47,736 bases of DNA from Planctomycetota bacterium. Lineage in GTDB: Bacteria > Planctomycetota > UBA1135 > GCA-002748355. The stretch is from positions 1-47,736 of the forward strand of contig NYZE01000073.1 in NCBI GenBank assembly GCA_002685965.1. The letters run 5' to 3'. A model generated the notes under the pieces. It was not told the origin of the DNA and did not search any database. It saw nothing but the letters and a program-made list of their open reading frames with translations. Position 1 is the stretch's first letter. Each line of letters opens with the position of its first letter. The position numbers and the translations under genes are program-made. Shown here in pieces: positions 1 through 6,613 of this stretch.

Positions 1-1
1 C

Positions 2-1153
2 TTCTTCGCCCTGAACGGCGTCCGCTACTTGACCGTGCCAGGGTGGTCGCAGAAGGACCAGCGCATCAAGTTGCGCCTACCCCGCAACGCCCGCTGGCTG
101 CGGATGGAGGGCATGCAGCACGACGGGCACACCTTCGACATCCACCTAGACGAGGCCTGGGTCAAGGATCTCGAGTCCGAGAAGAGCGGACGGCCGGTGA
201 AGAAGATGCGCTTCCACGTCGCCTACAACAGGATCAACAAGCGCTTCGCCCCGACCTACGTGGACACCGCTATCAACATCGGCGAGACCGTCTACGTGCG
301 CTACCCGACGCGGCACGACCCTGTCCAGGAAACCGAAGTGTGGCCGGAAGACAAAGGGACCTGGATGCCAACGGACACTGCCTCGGGCGACTACACCCCT
401 CAGGCACCACTGGCCCAGGCCGCGAAGACCCTCGTCTTCGGCGCCAAGGCCTCAGCTGGCAAGATCTCGGATGCTACCGTGGTCGACATCGGTCTGCCGA
501 TGACAGCCGCCCAGGTCAAGGACCTGCTGATGGATGGCGACAAGCCGCGCTACGAACGTGTCGTGTTCGACATCGACGCCCGCGCTACGAACCGTGCAAC
601 CATGAAGCCCGAGGCGTTCTGGAAGGACGTCGACCAGGCGCTGAGCGCCTACAACAGGGCCGGAGGCAAGGTGCTGGAACCCTACTTCCTGCACGCCTAC
701 TCCGTTGTCGGCCCCGTCGAGGCCGACAACGTCGGCTTCCTGCAACGGCCCATGCCCGGCGACAAGGCCGAGAACTTCGCCGCCCACCTGAAGGGCAAGC
801 GCGTCTCGGCCAACAATGGCCGCCTCGACCTCGCTGCCGCACTCGACGGCAACTCGGGTCGCTACGTGGTTTACGCCGCTGCCGTGCTCAACTCGGATGA
901 GGCCCGCGAGTGTGTGCTCAAGCTCGGCTCCGACGACGGTGTCGCCGTCTGGGTCAACGGTAAGCGCGTCCTGCTCCGCATGCGCAAACGGACCCTGACG
1001 ATCGACGCCGATGAGCAGTTGGTGCAGCTCAAGAAGGGCCACAACCAACTTCTCTTCAAGGTCTACAACGACGGTGGCGCATGTGGACTGGCTGCGAGGT
1101 TCACCGACAAGGCGGGGCTGCCGATCGATGGCCTTCGCGTGGTCGATAAATAG
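2..1153 (+). CDS. Secreted protein fragment with PA14-like C-terminal domain (5' end missing)
   Basis: The reading frame is open from the first bases of the window, so the gene starts upstream; the TTG at 29 is probably an internal leucine. About 383 residues are visible. The last roughly 90 residues have the pattern of the beta-sandwich modules common at the ends of secreted glycan-active or peptidase-like proteins: a V-L-N-S-D-E segment, a D-D-G-V-A-V-W-V-N-G-K turn, then L-K-K-G-H-N-Q-L-L-F-K-V-Y-N. This resembles PA14 or galactose-binding-like domains. The first visible stretch (YLTVPGW) could be the end of an alpha/beta domain, perhaps a peptidase or esterase, but no catalytic motif is visible. 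The frame ends at TAG 1151-1153, followed at once by an inverted repeat. The domain class is a moderate-confidence inference; the overall function is unknown. Confidence 0.7.
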   Translation, partial: FFALNGVRYLTVPGWSQKDQRIKLRLPRNARWLRMEGMQHDGHTFDIHLDEAWVKDLESEKSGRPVKKMRFHVAYNRINKRFAPTYVDTAINIGETVYVRYPTRHDPVQETEVWPEDKGTWMPTDTASGDYTPQAPLAQAAKTLVFGAKASAGKISDATVVDIGLPMTAAQVKDLLMDGDKPRYERVVFDIDARATNRATMKPEAFWKDVDQALSAYNRAGGKVLEPYFLHAYSVVGPVEADNVGFLQRPMPGDKAENFAAHLKGKRVSANNGRLDLAAALDGNSGRYVVYAAAVLNSDEARECVLKLGSDDGVAVWVNGKRVLLRMRKRTLTIDADEQLVQLKKGHNQLLFKVYNDGGACGLAARFTDKAGLPIDGLRVVDK

Positions 1154-1188
1154 CGCAAACCTCGTGCCCTCCGGGCCCTGGTTTGCGC
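1153..1188 (+). terminator. Inverted repeat after the first gene, possible terminator
   Basis: GCGCAAACC at 1153-1161 pairs perfectly with GGTTTGCGC at 1180-1188. The 18-nt loop can form an inner GCCC/GGGC stem. The repeat begins on the last base of the stop codon. It lies between a plus-strand and a minus-strand gene whose ends converge, so it could serve both. There is no T-run on either side, so intrinsic termination is uncertain. Confidence 0.45.
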
Positions 1189-1282
1189 CGAGCACGACCA
1201 CGCTGCCCCGGTCGGCAGTCACGGCGCCAAGGCGGCCCGTCAGGGTGCCAAGCGCCTCGCGGTGAGGTCTGCTTTGCTCTGC

Positions 1283-2869
1283 CTACTTCCGCTTCCGCAG
1301 CAAGAGCCAAATCTCCACAACCTCTCTTCCGTTCCCCTCGCCAACCCTCCGCTTCCCATCAACCGGGACGGGCTTGGCCTCCGTGGCTGGCTTGGCCTCT
1401 GCCTTCTCCATCTCCTTGTTGCTCGACTCGATGCTATCCCGGTGCCCGGTCTTCGGCTTGGCCTGCTTCAGAGACCGATCCAGGCGCTCGATCAACAAAG
1501 CGGTCGCCCTGTCCTTCGAGGCTCTGACACCTGACAACTGAACGAGCTTGTCGCGCGGGATCGTCTGATTCCGCCGCCCACCCCCGCCAGCCGCATAGAC
1601 CTTCGACAGCGCAAGCGCCACGCTCGCCGAGTCACCACGCAGGCGGACCAGCTCATAGCCACTCGACTTCTTGCCCTGGTGAAGAAAGCCGTCATAGAAC
1701 CGACGTGCCTTGTGGCTTGCCTCCGTGCCGCTCTTGTCCTGGAGACTCATCGTGAACACCCCGAGCTTCCGTGCGCCCGGCGCCTGGACCGAGAACCGAT
1801 CGACCTTCGCAAGCGAGTCCACGAGCCCAAAATCGATCGACCGCTCGGGCTGCATGAAAACGAGAGTCACCGAGTCCAAGGCTCTTTCTTTCAACGCAAC
1901 GAGAACGCCCGGGCCGGCTTTCGGCCCGACCGGCACCGAGCCCTTTCGCCCGCCGCCGCGCACCCCATCTGTCGGTCCCCGGGTCGTTGGCCCGCCCGGA
2001 CCCGGAGCTTTCACGCGCGCTCCTGCGCGCCTGTCCTTCGCGAGACCGCCGCGGTCCTCGGCCGGCAAGAGCTTCTTGTGCTTGGCCACCTTCTCCGATC
2101 GGGCACCGGCAAACTCGCGGCGCGCGACAGAGCCTTCGTTCTTCGCTGCACCCGCGACGGATTTGACGGTGACCTGCTTCCAGAACTCGGTCCGGGCCTT
2201 CGGCTTGGCAGGAGTCTTCCCTCCGCTGGGCAGCGCTGAACTCTCCTTATGGATGGCGATCTTCTTCGCTTCGCGCGCGGGGATGACCGCCGGATCGCTG
2301 ACCCTGAGGCGCCCGAACTCCTTGATGAAATCCTCGCCCCCTGTGACGACCTTCTCCTCGACTGTGGCGATCTTCTCCTCGGCTTCGGGGACCTTCTCCT
2401 CGGCTTCGGGGACCTCGTCGAACACGACCGCCGACTTGTCGCCCCATGGACCCCATGTGCCGGATCCGATCCCGAAAAACGCAACGAGCCCGGCCGCCAC
2501 GAGGCCGCCAGTCGCGAACATCGCGATGATCCGCGGGGTGCGCGCTGGCTCGCTGGCAGCACCAGCCAAGGGGACGGCCGCAGGGGATGCATCCGCCGGC
2601 GAGGCAGCAGGCAGAACTGCTGCAAGAATGCGCGCGCGCAGAGCGTCACCACCATCGTCGTCCGCTTCCGCCGCGCCGAGGTCGTTTAGCTGCCGCACTC
2701 GCAGGCAGTAGGACTCATAGCGAGCATCCAGCTCCGGATCGCGACGGAGACGCCGCGCCAACGCGCGCTCCTCACGCGCGCTCAGCCTGCCCTCGGCGAG
2801 ATCGAGGAACCACTCGGGGTCTTCGTCGGGCCGTGCTAGCTCGTCGTCGAACAGCTTGCTGTCGCTCAC
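1283..2869 (-). CDS. Membrane anti-sigma factor-like protein, partner of the ECF sigma factor
   Basis: This 528-residue protein starts with GTG at 2869, overlapping the sigma-factor stop by 4 bases (GTGA), so the two are translationally coupled. Residues 17-65 form an acidic and arginine-rich helical segment (D-P-E-W-F-L-D-L-A-E-G-R-L-S) typical of the cytoplasmic ends of anti-sigma factors. An Ala/Pro-rich linker leads to one membrane helix at about 113-137. The rest is predicted periplasmic: a short 7-residue repeat (about 152-173), a long Lys/Arg/Gly-rich linker, and a more ordered region around 330-460 that might sense or bind something. I see no zinc-binding H-x3-C-x2-C motif, so it is not a classical ZAS protein. 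The anti-sigma role is inferred from gene order, coupling and topology. Confidence 0.65.
   Translation of the reverse strand: MSDSKLFDDELARPDEDPEWFLDLAEGRLSAREERALARRLRRDPELDARYESYCLRVRQLNDLGAAEADDDGGDALRARILAAVLPAASPADASPAAVPLAGAASEPARTPRIIAMFATGGLVAAGLVAFFGIGSGTWGPWGDKSAVVFDEVPEAEEKVPEAEEKIATVEEKVVTGGEDFIKEFGRLRVSDPAVIPAREAKKIAIHKESSALPSGGKTPAKPKARTEFWKQVTVKSVAGAAKNEGSVARREFAGARSEKVAKHKKLLPAEDRGGLAKDRRAGARVKAPGPGGPTTRGPTDGVRGGGRKGSVPVGPKAGPGVLVALKERALDSVTLVFMQPERSIDFGLVDSLAKVDRFSVQAPGARKLGVFTMSLQDKSGTEASHKARRFYDGFLHQGKKSSGYELVRLRGDSASVALALSKVYAAGGGGRRNQTIPRDKLVQLSGVRASKDRATALLIERLDRSLKQAKPKTGHRDSIESSNKEMEKAEAKPATEAKPVPVDGKRRVGEGNGREVVEIWLLLRKRK
2351..2413 (-). repeat. Three 21-bp tandem units coding a 7-residue repeat
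   Basis: Two perfect 21-bp copies (2372-2392 and 2393-2413) follow a degenerate copy (2351-2371). On the minus strand they encode consecutive V-P-E-A-E-E-K type heptads just after the membrane helix of the anti-sigma-like protein. The period is a multiple of three, so copy-number change would keep the frame. Confidence 0.75.
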
Positions 2870-3654
2870 GCTTCTGCTCCTTGCTCGGCATCGAGATAGG
2901 CACGCACGCGTGCACGTGCGCGGTGTAGCCGGGATCGAACCGTTCCGATCGGCAGCTCGAGGATCTCGGCGATCTCCTCATAGCTGCGGTCTTCGAGGTC
3001 ACGCAGTGTCAAGATCACACGCCACAGTTCGGGCAGCTCATCGATGGCACGGCGACACGCATCGAACTGCTCACGTCGCTCGAGGTCGATGCCGGGTGCA
3101 CTGCTCGGATCGACCGGGTCGATCGATGTCGCTTCGCCATCGGTATCGACACCATCGAGTGAGATGGTCCGCCGATCCCGCTTGAGCGCCTTGCGCTGGC
3201 GCAACTCCGAGATGCAAACGTTGACGGTGATACGGTGAATCCAGGTGCCGACACTGCAATCCGCCGAGAAGTCGGGCAAACCGCGGAACACACGCAGGAA
3301 CACCTCCTGTGTCAGGTCCTCGGCTAACTCACGTTCTCGCGACCACATGCGACGCACCATTCGAAAGACTCTGCCCTGGTATCGGTCCACCAGGTCAGCG
3401 CAGGACTCCTGGTCACCGCCGACGATGCGAGCCACGAGTGCGATCTCTTCCGCGCGGACCTCCTCGTCCGTCCCGGGAGCGCCCTCTTTGGAGGCACCAT
3501 CAGAGCTTCCCTGTTCGGAAGTGAAGGGACGAAGCGGCTCGGACCGGGTTCCCGACTCCCCTGACTCGTCCTCTTGACTACCCGCATCCGTCGGCCAGGA
3601 GGATGCTTCCGCCCCAGCCTCGGCAGGACTGATCCTTGGATCCAGACCGCTCAT
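2866..3654 (-). CDS. ECF-family RNA polymerase sigma factor
   Basis: The protein is 262 residues with an ATG at 3654; a longer open frame upstream has poor protein character and runs antisense to the divergent small gene. Residues 1-65 are an unusual acidic, Ser/Gly/Glu-rich extension. Region 2 spans about 69-156, with D-L-V-D-R-Y, E-D-L-T-Q-E-V-F-L-R-V-F and a W-I-H-R-I core. Region 4 spans about 203-254, with an L-P-E-L-W-R-V-I segment, Y-E-E-I-A-E-I-L and the DNA-contacting G-T-V-R-S-R-L-H-R-A-R helix. Such factors guide RNA polymerase to stress or envelope promoters. The overlapping downstream anti-sigma-like gene is the likely regulator, and autoregulation from the 67-bp divergent gap is plausible. 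Family assignment is firm; the regulon is unknown. Confidence 0.92.
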   Translation of the reverse strand: MSGLDPRISPAEAGAEASSWPTDAGSQEDESGESGTRSEPLRPFTSEQGSSDGASKEGAPGTDEEVRAEEIALVARIVGGDQESCADLVDRYQGRVFRMVRRMWSRERELAEDLTQEVFLRVFRGLPDFSADCSVGTWIHRITVNVCISELRQRKALKRDRRTISLDGVDTDGEATSIDPVDPSSAPGIDLERREQFDACRRAIDELPELWRVILTLRDLEDRSYEEIAEILELPIGTVRSRLHRARARVRAYLDAEQGAEA

Positions 3655-3721
3655 CGGCCCCTGCAGGCTATCGTGAGTCTGGAGAGGCCGCCACCGCTGC
3701 TGCGTGGCAGAGATTGCGCTG

Positions 3722-3964
3722 ATGAGCAAACCAAGAACGGGGTTCCTTGCCACATGCCCCTGCTGCGGCGAGAAGGTCAAGGTGGACGCCCGTCTGAGAC
3801 GGCTAGACCCGATGGATCCCTCCAAGAAGAAACCGTCCAAGTTGCTCGATGACGCCAGCGACGTCCTCGAGACAGAAGAGCAGGCGAGGCAACAGACCTT
3901 CGACCGAGCCCTGGACGAAGAGACCGGCGGCAAGAAGTCCAGCCTCGACGACTTCCTCGACTGA
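3722..3964 (+). CDS. Small CPCC-motif protein, divergent from the sigma factor
   Basis: An 80-residue protein starting at ATG 3722; an in-frame GTG lies 18 bases upstream at 3704. Residues 12-16 read C-P-C-C-G, half of a rubredoxin-like or zinc-ribbon knuckle, and no second cysteine pair follows, so any metal site would need a dimer or partner. The rest is hydrophilic and rich in Lys, Asp and Glu, and ends in an acidic D-D-F-L-D tail. It diverges from the sigma factor with only 67 bp between the two starts, which suggests shared regulation. I cannot assign a function. The start of the frame has good coding character. Confidence 0.55.
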   Translation: MSKPRTGFLATCPCCGEKVKVDARLRRLDPMDPSKKKPSKLLDDASDVLETEEQARQQTFDRALDEETGGKKSSLDDFLD

Positions 3965-4040
3965 CCGCCTGCGCGGGTCGCCATCCTTATCAGCCTAATC
4001 GAGTTGTTGCAGCCCTCGGCGCAACCGGGAGAATCGACCC

Positions 4041-4916
4041 ATGCTCAGTTCATCATTCCAACACATGCAGCATACCTCCTACCGCATCATCGTTTTCAGC
4101 GCCCTCTGCATCGGCGCGGCCAGTGGCCAACAACATCAACATTTTCCCACCCCACACTCAGAGGAAGGCTGGTTGGCAGAGTGGGAACACAGACACATGA
4201 GCTCCCGAGGCACGCCCTACATCCATGCCTTCTCCGTCGAACCGGCCTATCTTGGCCGTGAACTGATCGTCGATTACCTGACTACCGAGTTTGACGGCGA
4301 GACCGAACAAGCAGTGGAGGCCGAGCTCGAGTGGGCCCTCACCAACCGCCTCGGCATGACTGTCGCACTCCCCTTCAGGGCGCTCGATGGCGCCGCCGGT
4401 CGGTCCAGTGGTCTCGGTGATTTCGGCATCGCACCACGCATGTTACTGATCGACAACGACCGCTTCTTGCTGTCAGCGCAAATCGAGCTGGAGCTGCCAA
4501 CAGGCAGAGAAGAGGTCGGCGCGAACGAGACCGCGATCGGCCCATCGATGCTGATGTGGCTCGATCTAGGTAACTGGTGCACCTTGCAGGCTCAGGTAGG
4601 CACCGAGCACGATCTCAACTCCGACGAAGCCGAACTGGCGTATGCCTGCGCTTTGGGTTGGAGCTTTCGCACTACCCAAGATGTCGGCCACAACCTTCAT
4701 CATGCCGAGCCAGGCCTGATCAACTTGAGCGCGGAACTGACCGGGCGCACCGGAATCAGCGGCTCCGACGATGGCAGGACAACGACAGAGGTCCTGCTCG
4801 GCGTGAGCTACACGATCAGCAACTTCACCACGGTTCGCGCAGGCTACCAGTTTCCTGTTGGCGGTCCGGAGGGCATCGATCACGCGCTGATCATCAGCGT
4901 GGTCCTTTCGTTCTAG
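4041..4916 (+). CDS. Outer-membrane beta-barrel protein, MetA/transporter-like
   Basis: A 291-residue protein. ATG 4041 has a GGGAG 9 bases upstream; ATG 4065 is an alternative. The N-terminus contains a signal peptide with a hydrophobic core (R-I-I-V-F-S-A-L-C-I-G) and a likely cut near A-S-G/Q-Q. The mature start is His-rich. The body alternates short amphipathic strands with glycine turns (G-L-G-D-F-G-I-A-P-R, Q-I-E-L-E-L-P-T-G-R, R-A-G-Y-Q-F-P-V-G-G) and ends in aromatic F after V-V-L-S, the classic C-terminal strand of a beta-barrel. The pattern matches the putative MetA-pathway/transporter barrel family, often found with aromatic or metal transport. The His-rich start hints at metals but proves nothing. 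Confidence 0.7.
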   Translation: MLSSSFQHMQHTSYRIIVFSALCIGAASGQQHQHFPTPHSEEGWLAEWEHRHMSSRGTPYIHAFSVEPAYLGRELIVDYLTTEFDGETEQAVEAELEWALTNRLGMTVALPFRALDGAAGRSSGLGDFGIAPRMLLIDNDRFLLSAQIELELPTGREEVGANETAIGPSMLMWLDLGNWCTLQAQVGTEHDLNSDEAELAYACALGWSFRTTQDVGHNLHHAEPGLINLSAELTGRTGISGSDDGRTTTEVLLGVSYTISNFTTVRAGYQFPVGGPEGIDHALIISVVLSF

Positions 4917-5027
4917 AGCGACTCAAGCCGGCAGATCTACGTTGGTTTGAAGTGATTTCGAGGGCTTTGGAACTAGATGCACTAGTCTCTCATACTGCCG
5001 AGCGCATCTTCGCCCCGGCATCACGCC

Positions 5028-5459
5028 ATGGATTGTCGACAGCTACCCGGGGACCCGAGCACGCTTCACGCCTTCAACTGGGACAACGTGTTCCCCAAGA
5101 AGCGGCGCGCGCCTTGGTTCCGCGTCTGGATCGTGCTCGCGTGCCTCGGATTGGCGCCGACGCTCTGGCGGGTCTGGCGCCTACCACCCGAGGATGCGAA
5201 CGCAACACTCGCCAAAGGCCTGACCGACGCCGAAGTCTGGCGCCAACGCTACACCGTGCTTGCGCGCGCCAGCGAAGGCCACGCAACTCCTGCCCTTACG
5301 GTGATGCTGCGACGCATCGATGGCATGGCACGAACCCTGCCCGCCGAGGAAGCCGATGCCCTGCTGTTCTGGAAGACATACGCCGTCCTCCACGCCGGTG
5401 GTGTGCCGAGGGACGTACCAGACGCGTGCCACAACACCAAGCGACTGCTCGGCCAGTAG
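5028..5459 (+). CDS. Unrecognised single-pass membrane protein
   Basis: A 143-residue protein from ATG 5028. Residues 24-28 are basic (K-K-R-R-A), followed by one membrane helix at about 30-50 (W-F-R-V-W-I-V-L-A-C-L-G-L-A-P-T-L-W). The remaining 90 residues look helical and soluble, probably periplasmic, with a late Cys near the C-terminus. No family is recognised. Its stop lies 2 bp from the convergent rodA stop with no room for a terminator, so the two transcripts must overlap at their 3' ends. Confidence 0.5.
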   Translation: MDCRQLPGDPSTLHAFNWDNVFPKKRRAPWFRVWIVLACLGLAPTLWRVWRLPPEDANATLAKGLTDAEVWRQRYTVLARASEGHATPALTVMLRRIDGMARTLPAEEADALLFWKTYAVLHAGGVPRDVPDACHNTKRLLGQ

Positions 5460-5461
5460 CC

Positions 5462-6613
5462 CTACAAGAACATGTCGCCTGACAGGTTCCGCTCGCGCTG
5501 CAGCGACGCGTGCGCAAACAACGCTAACGCCGCCCACGCGCCGATTAGCGACGACCTGCCGTAGCTCAACAGCGGTAACGGCAAACCCGTCGGGGCCAGC
5601 AAGCCCGTGCAGACACCCACATGGATGAACAAGTGCGTCGCAAAGTAGGCGGCCACGCCTGCCGCAAGCAGCCGCCCGAACCGATCACGAATGCGCGCCG
5701 CCCGTCGCAGCATCAGGATGCAGAACCCGAGATAGACGGCAATCATGGTCAGCCCACCCACGAGGCCCGTTTCCTCGGCGACGACGGCGAACAGGAAGTC
5801 GGTGCTGCGGTATGGAAGGAAGTCGAAGCGGTTCTGCAGGCCTTCGAAGAGGCCGCTGCCCGTCAGCCCACCGGAACCAACAGCGACCAGACTCTGCCAG
5901 AGGTGGTAACCCGCCCCGCTACGCTGCACCTGCGACATCTCGCTCTGCGCCAGCCATACGAGAATGCGTTCTTTCTGGTAGCCGTGCAGCGCCGGAAACA
6001 CCGCAACCAAACACAGGACGCCGAGCACCGCGATCGCAATCAGCGTGCGGGCGCGAGCGCCGGACACCCAGCACATCGCCAACAGCACAGGCAACAGTGA
6101 CAGCGCGCTGCCGAGGTCGGGCTGACGCACCATGAGCAGGAACGGCACCACCGTCAGCGCGAGTGGAACGCCGACGCTCTCCACAAACCCGGCCTTGCTG
6201 CGAAAGCGCAGCCAACGTGCCAGCACGAGAATGAGTGCCGGCTTCAGTAACTCGGTGGGCTGAATGCTCGTGCCCGCGACTCGGAACCAACGCTTGGCCC
6301 CGTTGATCGTGACACCGAACACCGGCACGAGCGCCAACATCACGACCGCGCCGCAGTAGACGAGCCAGGCAGCACGCAACAGACGCGCACGCGGCAGGTA
6401 CGCGACCGGCGCCATGAGCAGGGCCAGCGCGACGAGCGCGGCGGCGTGGCGCGGTGCTTGTCCCGCGAAGTTCTCGTCGTCCAGCGTCGCCGAGTGGATG
6501 AACACCACGCCGATCGCACCGATCGCCAACGCCAGTCCCCATTCGACGAAGGGAAACCCGGCGAAGAAGCCGCGCAAGCGATCGAGCCGACTCACGACCT
6601 CGAGGCGCACCAT
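5462..6613 (-). CDS. rodA: Rod-shape SEDS peptidoglycan polymerase RodA
   Basis: A 383-residue polytopic protein of the SEDS family, which polymerises lipid II glycan strands with PBP2 in the elongasome. About ten membrane helices are visible. Family motifs are present: K-R-W-F-R near residues 100-110, Q-P-D-L-G-S-A, G-A-G-Y-H-L-W-Q-S, G-S-G-G-L-T-G-S-G-L-F-E-G-L-Q, and T-D-F-L-F-A-V-V-A-E-E with Asp272 as the expected catalytic residue. The C-terminal P-L-P-L-L-S-Y-G-R-S-S matches the conserved lipid-facing loop. ATG 6613 overlaps the PBP2 stop as TGATG, so the pair is translationally coupled. It is the last gene of the mre operon. Confidence 0.96.
   Translation of the reverse strand: MVRLEVVSRLDRLRGFFAGFPFVEWGLALAIGAIGVVFIHSATLDDENFAGQAPRHAAALVALALLMAPVAYLPRARLLRAAWLVYCGAVVMLALVPVFGVTINGAKRWFRVAGTSIQPTELLKPALILVLARWLRFRSKAGFVESVGVPLALTVVPFLLMVRQPDLGSALSLLPVLLAMCWVSGARARTLIAIAVLGVLCLVAVFPALHGYQKERILVWLAQSEMSQVQRSGAGYHLWQSLVAVGSGGLTGSGLFEGLQNRFDFLPYRSTDFLFAVVAEETGLVGGLTMIAVYLGFCILMLRRAARIRDRFGRLLAAGVAAYFATHLFIHVGVCTGLLAPTGLPLPLLSYGRSSLIGAWAALALFAHASLQRERNLSGDMFL

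Noticed and set aside
2918-2956. tRNA T-arm-like sequence with GGATCGAACC pattern
   Set aside because: It codes for the DNA-recognition helix of the sigma factor on the minus strand, and no acceptor stem, anticodon arm or CCA-like end can be folded around it.
3655-3984. Upstream extension of the sigma factor open frame to 372 residues
   Set aside because: The added part is antisense to the divergent small gene, has Ser/Arg-rich shadow composition and no similarity to sigma factors.
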